Shown: positions 7,592 through 16,365 of the stretch, piece by piece
Numbering within the stretch: position 1 is the first letter of the stretch
Layout: each line of letters starts with the position of its first letter
Source: Actinobaculum massiliense
GTDB lineage: Bacteria; Actinomycetota; Actinomycetes; Actinomycetales; Actinomycetaceae
Length of the DNA stretch: 64,000 nucleotides
Assembly: GCF_001457435.1 (NCBI RefSeq)
Contig: NZ_LN881717.1
Coordinates: forward strand, 691,896-755,895
Reading direction: 5' to 3'
Position numbers and translations under genes: made by a program
Notes under the pieces: model-generated
What the model saw: the letters and a program-made list of their open reading frames with translations, nothing else
What the model was told of the DNA's origin: nothing
The model's database searches: none

Positions 7592-8983
7592 TTAGAATTC
7601 GCCGTCGATCGGAGAATCAGCAACCACCTTGATATTCACGAACTCGTGAATACCCAGGTCAACGAGCTCACGGCCATAGCCGGAGCGCTTGACGCCACCG
7701 AAGGGGATATCCGAGGCGACGCCAGTCGGATGGTTGAGGTAGACCATGCCGGTATCGAGCTTGCGAGCCACTTCCTTGCCGTGCTCCAGATCCTGGGTGA
7801 ATACCGAGCCGCCCAGGCCGTAAGGCGAATCGTTGGCCAGCTTGATGGCCTCTTCCTCATCCTTGACGCGGTAAATCTGGGAGACCGGGCCGAAGAACTC
7901 CACGTAGCGAGCCTTGGCACCTTCCGGAATATCCGTCAGGATCGTCGGCTGGAAGAAGCATCCCTTCTCCGGGAGCTCAATGCCGGCCTCTTCAGCGTGG
8001 GCACCCTCGGCGATGGCCTCTTCGAGCTGGGCCTGCAGATCCTTCTTGGCCTGCGCCGAGGAAAGCGGGGCGAGGTCAGTTTCGGGATCCATCGGATCGC
8101 CAGCCTTCAACTTCTTGACCCCCTCGCGATACTTCTCGAGGAATTCGTCGTAAACGGCGTCGACCACAATCATGCGCTTAGACGAGCAGCACACCTGGCC
8201 CGCATTCCAGTGACGGCCCATCACGGCCCACTCCACCGTCTTATCAATATCGGCATCCTCCAGAACGATGAAGGCATCGGCGCCGCCGAGCTCCATCGTG
8301 GACTTCTTCAGGTACTTGCCGGCGGTGGCCGCCACCGCGGCACCCGCACCTTCCGATCCGGTGAGGGCAACGCCCCGCACGCGATCATCGGCGAGCACGA
8401 TATCGGACTGATCGTGGCTGGCGAAGATATTGATGAAGCCGCCCTCGGGAAGCCCGGCATCCTTCATCAGCTGCTCAAACTTCAACGCGCACTGCGGAAC
8501 GTTCGAAGCGTGCTTGTAAATGAGGGTATTACCGGCCATGAGCTGGGGGGCCGCTACGCGAGCGAGCTGGTAGTACGGGAAGTTCCACGGCTCTACCATG
8601 TAGATCACGCCCTGCGGCTCGAAGTAGAGCGTCACGCTGTCCTTGCCGTACTTATCGGAAGGCAGGACGCGAGGCTCGAGGTACTTCTCGCCGTTCTTTA
8701 CGTAATCTTCGAAGATTCCCACGCAGATATCGACCTCGAGCTTGGCCTCTGCCAGGGTCTTGCCCATTTCGGTGGTGATTATCTTGGCGTGCTCTTCGGC
8801 GTTGTCACGAAGAAGATCGGCCGCCTTCTGGAGCACGGCCTTGCGCTCTTCGAATGAGGTGCACTTCCAAGCCTGGAAAGCCTCGTCAGCCTTTCCAATC
8901 GCTTCCTTGACCTCATCGTCGGTAAGGGTTTCGAACTCCTTCTCGACTTCCTCGGTATAGGGGTTGGTTGTCTTATAAGCCAT
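7592..8983 (-). CDS. NAD(P)-dependent succinate-semialdehyde dehydrogenase (Sad/YneI-like)
   Basis: 463-residue aldehyde dehydrogenase. The general base Glu231 (MELGGADAF) and catalytic Cys265 (NAGQVCCSSKR) are present, as is the WNFPYYQ motif. The length and the KHASNVPQ motif match the shorter Sad/GabD1 class rather than the roughly 480-residue E. coli GabD class. The expected reaction is oxidation of succinate semialdehyde to succinate, the last step of GABA catabolism. Other short aldehydes are possible. The ATG is preceded by AAGGGAG at normal spacing. Single-gene transcription unit ending at the bidirectional terminator. Confidence 0.88.
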   Translation of the reverse strand: MAYKTTNPYTEEVEKEFETLTDDEVKEAIGKADEAFQAWKCTSFEERKAVLQKAADLLRDNAEEHAKIITTEMGKTLAEAKLEVDICVGIFEDYVKNGEKYLEPRVLPSDKYGKDSVTLYFEPQGVIYMVEPWNFPYYQLARVAAPQLMAGNTLIYKHASNVPQCALKFEQLMKDAGLPEGGFINIFASHDQSDIVLADDRVRGVALTGSEGAGAAVAATAGKYLKKSTMELGGADAFIVLEDADIDKTVEWAVMGRHWNAGQVCCSSKRMIVVDAVYDEFLEKYREGVKKLKAGDPMDPETDLAPLSSAQAKKDLQAQLEEAIAEGAHAEEAGIELPEKGCFFQPTILTDIPEGAKARYVEFFGPVSQIYRVKDEEEAIKLANDSPYGLGGSVFTQDLEHGKEVARKLDTGMVYLNHPTGVASDIPFGGVKRSGYGRELVDLGIHEFVNIKVVADSPIDGEF

Positions 8984-9375
8984 TGTTCACTCCCTTGTGT
9001 TGATGAACTTCCGGATATTTCCGTGTTATTTACGCCGGTGAGACGCCAAAACCCACCTCACCAGGCTAGGGCAAAGAGGAAATACCCTCATCCAAGGATA
9101 CCGCGAACATTGCCAAGAACGTGACCTTCCTCTCATGGCGAGCAGGACGTTTCTCCCAGAACTTTCATGTGAAATCGCGTGAATTCGTCGAAAACTCCCA
9201 GGTTTCATCTTTACTTTCCACTTACTTTTCCCAGGGAGTTTCCATCCACATCCTGGACGAAATCTCATAAATTGTTTCGGACCACTTTAATACTAGTAAT
9301 TCGCGCTCTTACCAGCACGAATGCATCCCACCGTCAATCCCACATTGGTCGGACGGGATTCACCATTGTCACGCG
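8984..9375. other. Divergent intergenic region, no gene seen
   Basis: The 392 bp between the dehydrogenase and the subtilase are relatively AT-rich around 9180-9300. They must carry promoters in both directions. ACTCCCAGG at 9194-9202 and CCAGGGAGT at 9231-9239 form an imperfect inverted pair. I see no convincing -35/-10 pair or RNA gene. Confidence 0.5.
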
Positions 9376-12300
9376 ATGGATTGGAAAACAATGCAAAGAA
9401 AACCCTGGTGGCGGATAGGCGCATCTATTGCGCTAGCCGCCCTCGTTACGCCGGCAATTGCGCCGGTCGTAGCGGCAGATGAGACAGATGGGCCGGGTGG
9501 AACGACGCAGTCCGCTCAGGCGCCTACTACGGATAAAACTGCGCAAATCGGGGGAATTCGGCACGCGGACCCGGCCGCCAAGGCAGCGGTCACAGACGCG
9601 GCGCCCGAAGCGCCCAAAACGGTCTCGAAAGCCCAAATTGAAGAGCGATTCGCTGACAAACCCGAAGTTCTTGAGAAGCTAGAAAAGGCAGCGCACGATC
9701 TCGAAGCTACCCCCGGTGGCAATGAAGACTACAGTCGCGACGTCTTGGAGAAGCTCGGCCTAACCCCAGAAGACTTCATCATCTTCGACGACAACACGCC
9801 AGTAAACGTGATTGTCACGCTCAAGAATCAGCCCGGGACTCCGTCGTCGACGACGGAAGACAGCAATGTTGCCGAGCAGAATACTTTGCTCGCAAAGTGG
9901 AAGGACCAGTACGGTCTGCAGATCGACCGTCAGTTCGGCTACCTCTTCAACGGCTTCTCGGCCACCATGCCCGCGGGCAAGATGGTGGGTCTCGGCCTCG
10001 AGCCCGAGGTTCTTTCCGTCAAGCGCGAGCGTGTCTACTACCCCGTAGACAACGGTGAATCTCAACCTGCTGAACACGCTGCGCGCGACGAAATGGGAGC
10101 CTCCGAGGCTTATCGCGTAGCGGGTGCGGATGGCACCGGAACGGTCATTGCCATTATCGATTCCGGCATTGATCCCTCCCACCGCGATCTTCGCCTCGAC
10201 GACTTCAGCAAGGCGAAGATTCAGAACGTTTCGAAGTCCGGCCCCTTCACGGAGAAGGTGCCTAATGGCTTCAACTATGCCGATCAAAGCTACGAAATCA
10301 AGGACACCGGCGATTCTCAGCACGGCCAGCACGTGGCGGGTATTAGCGCCGCTAACGGTCTGAACGAGGGCGAAACCTTCGAAGAGACGGGCCGCATCGA
10401 GGGCGTTGCACCGAACGCGCAGCTCTTAGCAATGAAGGTGTTCTCCAACGGTGGTGGCGGCGGGGCCTCCGACGGAGACATTATCGCCGCCATCGAGGAC
10501 TCGGTGAAGCTGGGCGCAGACGTTATGAACCTCTCGCTCGGCTCGGCGAATGGCCATTATGAGACCTCGACAGGTACCGCCGTTGCGGTACAGAAGGCGC
10601 GCGAAGCGGGCGTTTACGTGGTCATGGCCGCGGGGAACGATGGATTGAACTACTCCCCCGGCGGCGGAATTGATGATGTTCTGGGCATGATTGACGACGG
10701 CACGGTTGGTAGCCCGAGTACTACCGACAGCGCACTCTCGGTTGCCTCAATCAATAACAAGGTCTCCACTCAGCAGGCCGCTTTCGTCAATACTGACGGT
10801 GAAGAAGCGTCCATCCCCTGGTCGCAGCAGACCGGGACCGCAGATGGTAAGGACTACCCGGTGGTCAGCGCCGGAAAGGGTAACCCCGAAGGGTTCGTGG
10901 GCGATGCCCAAGACCTCACCGGCAAGATCGTTTTGATCGAGCGTGGAGGAATCACCTTTGGTGAGAAGTTCACGAACGCTGAGGAGCGTGGAGCTGCCGG
11001 CATCCTCGTCTACGACAACGCGAGCGAGGGTTCCTTCCTGGGCATGGCTGGCTTGGAAGAGATCACCGTTCAGGGCGGTTCTATTCGCCGCGCCGACGCA
11101 ACGAAGATCATCGCCGATATTGAGGCCGGTAAGACGGTCAAGATGCGCCTCACCAATGGAACCGAGAGCATTCCGAACGAGGGAGCCGGCGAACCGTCGA
11201 GCTTCAGCTCATGGGGCGCGACCTCAACGCTCGACTTCAAGCCGCAAATCTCCGGCATCGGCGGGCAGGTGTACTCGTTACAGAACGACAATAAGTACAC
11301 CACCATGGATGGCACTTCGATGGCCTCTCCGAACGTGACCGGTACGGTTGCGGTTCTGCAGGACTACTACAAGGACAAGTTCCCGGGTAAGTCCGCCACT
11401 GAAACGAACGACCTTCTGGAGCAGGCGCTGGCAAACACCGCCGAGATTCCGACGAATGCGAAGGGAGTTCCCTTCGCTCCGCGTCAGGTTGGCGCGGGCT
11501 TGGCTCGAGTTGATCTCGCCGCCAAGACCGACGTGACCGCAACTGTGGAAGGGAGCCCCTGGGTTGCTCTTCGCCAGATCGGTGGCCCCGTTTCCTTCAA
11601 GGTGACCCTGACCAACCACGGTACACAGCCGGTTGGTTACACCATTCCAGCTCAGCAGGTCATTAACGAATCTAACGCGCCGGGCGAAGACACCACCACG
11701 GTTATTTCCGCCGAGTCGCTGAAGGCAAATGCCTCCACCGTTGAGGTTCCCGCGGGTGAGACGCGCGAGGTTGTTTTCACCCTCACGCCTGATATTCACT
11801 CTGGTGACCACTTCATTGAAGGCTGGGCTCGCTTCGTCTCGGCCACCGACGGTGCGCCGGATATCTCCGTTCCGTACCTCGGTTTCGTGGGTGACTGGAA
11901 CGCGGAACCGATCGTCTCCGCGCCCGGCCAGGACATCTTCGGCATCAAGGCATCTACAAACCTTCTCAGCAAGGTGTCCTTCTTGGGCAATCTTCCGATG
12001 ACCGGTATGGTTTTCTGGCTCTCGCCCAACGGCGATGGTTTCTTCGATTCGGTTTTCCCGAGCTATCTGCTTTTGCGTAACGCAACGGATGCCGAGTACG
12101 AAGTCCTCGATGCTGATGGCAACCTCGTGAAGAAGCTGGGCCAGGAGCAGGAGCTCCGCCGCTACCCCTTGGGTAAAACGCTCGCGGCCAAGGCTCAGAC
12201 CTTGAACAACGCGACGAGCGCGGCCTTTGACGGTAAGGTTTACGATCCGCAAACGGCACGCGATGTGCCGGTGGCGGACGGTGTTTACACCTACCGCATC

Positions 12301-15066
12301 AAGACCCGGCTCGGACCTGACTTCGAGTGGCAGAACACCGATATGCAGTTCGGCGTCGACGCAACGCCGCCGGAGATTTCCATCTCGGATGCCCGCGATG
12401 GAAAGGCAACCGTCACTGCTTCGGACGCGACGTCGCCCCTAGTAGGTAGCCCCACCGTCAAGGACCCGAACGGCAAGAAGCTCCCTGTAACAAAGGTGGA
12501 CGTTAACACCTGGGAGTTCCCGGTTGAAAATGGCCTTGAATACGTGACCGCCTCTATCGATGACAGCGGCTTCAATACCGCGTACGCGGGTAAGGTCTTC
12601 GCCTCTCGAGGGCTCGTGGTTTCGAACACTTCGGCGATCGATGGCCAGATTCTCGGTCCGTCGTCGTCACCGGTTCAGTCGAACGGCGACGTTTACATCG
12701 AGGGCGTTATTGCCGGCGACATCGCAAAGGCCACGGTCAACGGTAAAGAACCGATCATCTTCAAGAACGGCCAGTTCGCCACCTTGGTGACCCCGACCGA
12801 AGGTGAGCAGACAGTGACCGTCGTCGGGTACGACGCAGAGGGCACCGAAGTGGCCCGCAAGGCACTGACCTTCACCTACGACTCCCAGCCCCCGACCCTT
12901 GATATCACCAATGTGAATGAAGAGGGGCAGGCAATCGTGGGAGAGGACAACACGGTCACTATCGAAGGTAAGGTTACCGACGAACGCGAAGGCGCCGATC
13001 TGAGCGTAAAGGTTGGCGTCCAGGATGCGGAGGTAGCCGCGGATGGAACATTCAGTGCAACCGTCACCGTCAGCGCTCGCGCTACGTCGGTCACCGTCGC
13101 GGCCAGGGATGGCGTGAATGTAACCACCCGGACGGTCCTGCTTGCCGGCCGCAAGGCTCCGGCACCTACGAAGTTCACCGCCCCCACCTACAACAACATG
13201 GAATGTGAGGGCCTCACGTTCTGCTTCATCTACCCGCCGCAGGATATGTCTAACGGCACGGTGACGATTACCGGAAAGATCAACAGCCCGCTTTCGGAGT
13301 TCACGATCACGCCGGAGAATCGCGCCAATGATGACGGCACAATGATGGATCCCGAACCAATCCCCGCGACGATCAATGAGGACGGGACTTTCGAGATCAC
13401 CGTTCCTCTGAAGACGGGTGTCAATCACGTTCGCATGAAGATGGTTGATGCTGAAGGTGTGACGCGTCTGGACGCGGCGGTTTCGCTGCTCGCCGACGCG
13501 GAGCTGCCTACCATCAACTTCACCGAACCGAACCTCGTGAACGGAACCTTGTTCACGAACAAGGACGCGGTGACCTTCGCCGGCGCTATCGAGGATGACG
13601 GCTGGGGCTACACGCTCTCGATCAACCGCGATATCGTCTCCAAGTTCTTCGGCCAGGACAGCTGGGCCGGAGGCAAGAACCGTCAAGAGTTCTCGCACGA
13701 AGTAAAGGTTGCTGACGGCGATCGGATCCTCGTGTTCGCATCGGACTTCTTGGACCGCACTCTGGCATCCGTGATCCCCGTCGTCGTCGACAAGGTTGCC
13801 CCCGAGGTGACGATTGACGGCATCGAGCAGAACACGCTTCTGCGTGAGAACAAGACCGCCACGGTAACGGCCAAGGATCCGAACCTCGCTTCGCTCCGCG
13901 TCACTATCGACGGTAAGGAAGTGAGCCTGCAAGAGACCAACCTGGTGGGTGATGTCGAGACGGTCGAGGAGAATCTGACCGACGTTACTGAATCGGGTAC
14001 GATCTCGACCGAAGTTACCACTACGCATCCGGATAAGACCGAGCTCACCTACGCTTTCGACACCGCTGATCTGGCGGCCGGAACGCACACGGTGACGGTT
14101 GAATCCACCGATCTGGCCGGTAACGTGACAGCCGAAGCCGTATCGTTCCACAAGGATCTCGCCCCCGTGATTGAAGGCCCGGATCAGGTTGCAATCGAGG
14201 TTAGCGAGGACGAAGCCACGGATCAGGATGCCCTGGCTGCCAAGGTACTTGAGCAGTACAAGGTGGTCGACGACGGCGCAGCCGACGCCGAGGGTGACAC
14301 CACCCTGGCGCTCGCGCCCGGCACCGTGCTGGTCCCCGGCACGCAGACGGTGAACCTCATCGCGACCGATGCCGCTGGCGTCTCAGTGATCCGCACGATC
14401 ACCGTGGATATCACGGTGGCCGCGGTCGAGCCTAAGCCTGAGCCGACCGATCCGGTCGAGCCCGAGCCCACCGATCCGGCCGAGCCTGAGCCGACTGATC
14501 CGGCCGAGCCGACCCGGCCCGTTTCTCAGCATGGGAACGTCTACGTGCGTGACTCGCTGACCACCGGCGTCGCGAATTCCGTCTTCGGCTACGGAAACCC
14601 CGGCGAAGAAGTCTTCTTCGGAGACTGGGACGGCGACGGCGTCGCCACCCCGGGTGTGAAGCGCGGCCACAAGTTCCTTCTGCGCAACTCCAATTCGGCT
14701 GGCGTGGCGGAGATCGAGTTCGCCTACGGCAACCCGAATGACGCGTTCGTGGTTGGTGACTTCGACGGTGACGGTAAGGACACCATTGCGGTCCAGCGTG
14801 GCAACAAGTTCTTCGTCAAGAACTCGCTGCAGGGCGGCAAGGCCGATATCGCGTTCGCCTACGGAAGCGATGGCGATACCGCGGTTGCGGGCGATTTCGA
14901 TGGCGACGGTAAGGACACCATTGCGGTCCAGCGTGGCAACAAGTTCTTCGTCAAGAACTCGCTGCAGGGCGGCAAGGCCGATATCGCGTTCGCCTACGGA
15001 GACAGCGCCGACTTCGCCTGGATTGCCGACTTCGGCAAGGGCGTAGGAATCGCGATTTCTCGCTAA
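9376..15066 (+). CDS. Large secreted subtilisin-like (S8) protease with C-terminal FG-GAP-like repeats
   Basis: 1896 residues. A signal peptide (WWRIGASIALAALVTPAIA) is followed by a pro-region of about 190 residues. The S8 domain has catalytic Asp262 (IIDSGID), His316 (SQHGQHVAG) and Ser648 (MDGTSMASPN). A PA domain is inserted at about 510-600. An Fn3-like domain of C5a-peptidase/lactocepin type and several Ig-like modules follow. A Pro/Glu/Thr linker (PEPTDP units) lies at about 1695-1715, then three calcium-loop repeats (DFDGDGKDT) of about 45 residues. There is no LPXTG motif, so wall attachment, if any, would depend on the repeats. It probably degrades host or environmental protein. The start is uncertain: ATG 9376 lacks a Shine-Dalgarno, while ATG 9391 has GGA 6 nt upstream; both give the same mature protein. 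Confidence 0.92.
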   Translation: MDWKTMQRKPWWRIGASIALAALVTPAIAPVVAADETDGPGGTTQSAQAPTTDKTAQIGGIRHADPAAKAAVTDAAPEAPKTVSKAQIEERFADKPEVLEKLEKAAHDLEATPGGNEDYSRDVLEKLGLTPEDFIIFDDNTPVNVIVTLKNQPGTPSSTTEDSNVAEQNTLLAKWKDQYGLQIDRQFGYLFNGFSATMPAGKMVGLGLEPEVLSVKRERVYYPVDNGESQPAEHAARDEMGASEAYRVAGADGTGTVIAIIDSGIDPSHRDLRLDDFSKAKIQNVSKSGPFTEKVPNGFNYADQSYEIKDTGDSQHGQHVAGISAANGLNEGETFEETGRIEGVAPNAQLLAMKVFSNGGGGGASDGDIIAAIEDSVKLGADVMNLSLGSANGHYETSTGTAVAVQKAREAGVYVVMAAGNDGLNYSPGGGIDDVLGMIDDGTVGSPSTTDSALSVASINNKVSTQQAAFVNTDGEEASIPWSQQTGTADGKDYPVVSAGKGNPEGFVGDAQDLTGKIVLIERGGITFGEKFTNAEERGAAGILVYDNASEGSFLGMAGLEEITVQGGSIRRADATKIIADIEAGKTVKMRLTNGTESIPNEGAGEPSSFSSWGATSTLDFKPQISGIGGQVYSLQNDNKYTTMDGTSMASPNVTGTVAVLQDYYKDKFPGKSATETNDLLEQALANTAEIPTNAKGVPFAPRQVGAGLARVDLAAKTDVTATVEGSPWVALRQIGGPVSFKVTLTNHGTQPVGYTIPAQQVINESNAPGEDTTTVISAESLKANASTVEVPAGETREVVFTLTPDIHSGDHFIEGWARFVSATDGAPDISVPYLGFVGDWNAEPIVSAPGQDIFGIKASTNLLSKVSFLGNLPMTGMVFWLSPNGDGFFDSVFPSYLLLRNATDAEYEVLDADGNLVKKLGQEQELRRYPLGKTLAAKAQTLNNATSAAFDGKVYDPQTARDVPVADGVYTYRIKTRLGPDFEWQNTDMQFGVDATPPEISISDARDGKATVTASDATSPLVGSPTVKDPNGKKLPVTKVDVNTWEFPVENGLEYVTASIDDSGFNTAYAGKVFASRGLVVSNTSAIDGQILGPSSSPVQSNGDVYIEGVIAGDIAKATVNGKEPIIFKNGQFATLVTPTEGEQTVTVVGYDAEGTEVARKALTFTYDSQPPTLDITNVNEEGQAIVGEDNTVTIEGKVTDEREGADLSVKVGVQDAEVAADGTFSATVTVSARATSVTVAARDGVNVTTRTVLLAGRKAPAPTKFTAPTYNNMECEGLTFCFIYPPQDMSNGTVTITGKINSPLSEFTITPENRANDDGTMMDPEPIPATINEDGTFEITVPLKTGVNHVRMKMVDAEGVTRLDAAVSLLADAELPTINFTEPNLVNGTLFTNKDAVTFAGAIEDDGWGYTLSINRDIVSKFFGQDSWAGGKNRQEFSHEVKVADGDRILVFASDFLDRTLASVIPVVVDKVAPEVTIDGIEQNTLLRENKTATVTAKDPNLASLRVTIDGKEVSLQETNLVGDVETVEENLTDVTESGTISTEVTTTHPDKTELTYAFDTADLAAGTHTVTVESTDLAGNVTAEAVSFHKDLAPVIEGPDQVAIEVSEDEATDQDALAAKVLEQYKVVDDGAADAEGDTTLALAPGTVLVPGTQTVNLIATDAAGVSVIRTITVDITVAAVEPKPEPTDPVEPEPTDPAEPEPTDPAEPTRPVSQHGNVYVRDSLTTGVANSVFGYGNPGEEVFFGDWDGDGVATPGVKRGHKFLLRNSNSAGVAEIEFAYGNPNDAFVVGDFDGDGKDTIAVQRGNKFFVKNSLQGGKADIAFAYGSDGDTAVAGDFDGDGKDTIAVQRGNKFFVKNSLQGGKADIAFAYGDSADFAWIADFGKGVGIAISR
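14770..15000 (+). repeat. 135-bp tandem repeat in the subtilase C-terminus, 96 bp identical
   Basis: Bases 14770-14865 and 14905-15000 are identical over 96 bp at an offset of 135 bp (45 codons). They encode two successive FG-GAP-like units. Silent sites are also identical, pointing to recent duplication or gene conversion. A third, diverged unit lies upstream at about 14620-14730. Confidence 0.92.
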
Positions 15067-15105
15067 GGCTCTCCACTAAGAGCCTCCGCTAAGGATTCCC
15101 CTACT

Positions 15106-15149
15106 AACGAGGGCATGGGTTCGATAGTTTTCGAATCCATGCCCTCGTT
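15106..15149 (+). terminator. Terminator of the subtilase gene
   Basis: A 13-bp perfect stem (AACGAGGGCATGG with CCATGCCCTCGTT) is extended by six more pairs after one mismatch, then TTT. A smaller hairpin, AGGCTCT-ccacta-AGAGCCT, lies at 15066-15085 right after the stop codon. Confidence 0.85.
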
Positions 15150-15408
15150 TCCGTCTTCGCAAACCTGGTAGCCAGCTGCCTGGACTGCCCTGACCAGCGC
15201 GCATGTGCCGCTCGCTCCCGCGCACACCCACACATGCGCCTGGCTTCCGCGAAAACCCGCGTCTGCGTGCCTCGCGAAACCCACCAAACGGTTGAGCCAA
15301 TATGTGCCCACGCGCACACAATAGAAAATAGGATAAGGATTTAGGGCGGGGATACCACGATGGTTCACGGAAATTTTGCCCTGTTCAAGCGAAAGGACAT
15401 TGAGCGCT
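15150..15408. other. Intergenic leader of the nucleoside hydrolase operon
   Basis: No gene is seen. An inverted repeat TGTGCCCACGCGCACA lies at 15303-15318, upstream of an A/T-rich stretch (AATAGAAAATAGGAT) that may hold the promoter. These assignments are tentative. Confidence 0.35.
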
Positions 15409-16365
15409 ATGAAAATGATTCTGGACATCGACACCGGCGTCGACGATTGCTTGGCGATCGCCTACGCCCTGGGCTCCCCGGAAGTTGAGCTCATTGGTAT
15501 CACTGGAACCTACGGCAACGTTTTGCTGGAAACGGGTTTGCAGAACGACGTCGCCCTTCTCTCCATGTTCGGCCACCCCGAGGTGCCCGTTTTCGCCGGT
15601 TTCCCGCATGCGCGCGCAACTGAGGGTTTTGAGGTCCTGGAGATCTCCGCGTTCATTCACGGAAAGAACGGTATTGGCGAGGTGGAGATTCCCTCCGCAG
15701 ACCGGCCGATCGAGTCCAAATCTGCCAGCGATTTTATGGTCGAGGCCGTGCGCGAGTACGGATCGGACGTGGTGATCGTGGCGACCGGCCCGATGACGAA
15801 TCTGGCGGGCGCCATCGAAAAGGATCCCAGCTTCAAAGACAATGCGCGGATCGTCATTATGGGCGGAGCGCTGACGGTTCCCGGCAACTGCAATGACGTG
15901 ATGGAAGCCAATATCTCCCAGGATCCGGAAGCCGCCGATCTTCTTTTCCGTTCCGGAGCGAAGGTGACCATGATTGGCTTGGACGTCACCCTGCAGACCC
16001 TGCTCACCTACGAGCACACCAAGACCTGGCGTGAGCTTGGCACCCCGGCTGCCACCGCCCTAGCCGATATCACCGATTTCTACATCAAGGCCTACGAGAC
16101 CACCGCGCCGCACCTGGGCGGATGTGGCCTGCACGATCCGCTGGCCGTTGCCGTTGCAGTGGATCCGAGCCTGGTCACGCTTTTCCCCTGCAATCTGAAG
16201 GTCGACCTGCACGATCCGGTGCGCGGACGCACCATTTGCGATGAGAAGCGGCTCAACGATCCGGAGAAGACCGCGCAGGTGGCGATCGGCGTCGACGTCG
16301 ACCGTTTCCTCGACGAGTTCATGACCCGCATTACCAATATGCTGAAAGAAGTGGACAATGGCTAA
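15409..16365 (+). CDS. Ribonucleoside hydrolase (inosine-uridine preferring family)
   Basis: 318 residues. It begins MKMILDIDTGVDDCLAIAYA, the DxDxxxDD calcium-binding and catalytic signature of nucleoside N-ribohydrolases. The later blocks ATGPMTNLA, IVIMGGAL and the C-terminal catalytic His in GGCGLHDPLAVA are present. It hydrolyses ribonucleosides to base and ribose; the base preference is not readable. ATG 15409 has AAGGA 11 nt upstream. The frame extends upstream to 15376 but without family sequence. The stop overlaps the next gene by 8 bp, so the two are translationally coupled. Confidence 0.92.
   Translation: MKMILDIDTGVDDCLAIAYALGSPEVELIGITGTYGNVLLETGLQNDVALLSMFGHPEVPVFAGFPHARATEGFEVLEISAFIHGKNGIGEVEIPSADRPIESKSASDFMVEAVREYGSDVVIVATGPMTNLAGAIEKDPSFKDNARIVIMGGALTVPGNCNDVMEANISQDPEAADLLFRSGAKVTMIGLDVTLQTLLTYEHTKTWRELGTPAATALADITDFYIKAYETTAPHLGGCGLHDPLAVAVAVDPSLVTLFPCNLKVDLHDPVRGRTICDEKRLNDPEKTAQVAIGVDVDRFLDEFMTRITNMLKEVDNG

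Noticed and set aside
7580-8857. 425-codon plus-strand frame opposite the aldehyde dehydrogenase
   Set aside because: Shadow of a clear ALDH gene; no ribosome-binding site and no recognisable domain.
2541-9202. Shared 13-mer GAAAACTCCCAGG upstream of both secreted proteases (2541 and 9190)
   Set aside because: Matches of this length are expected by chance many times in a 64-kb window, and the distances to the start codons differ.
12667-14151. 494-codon minus-strand frame within the subtilase gene
   Set aside because: Antisense to continuous Ig-like domains of the protease; composition is that of a GC-rich shadow.
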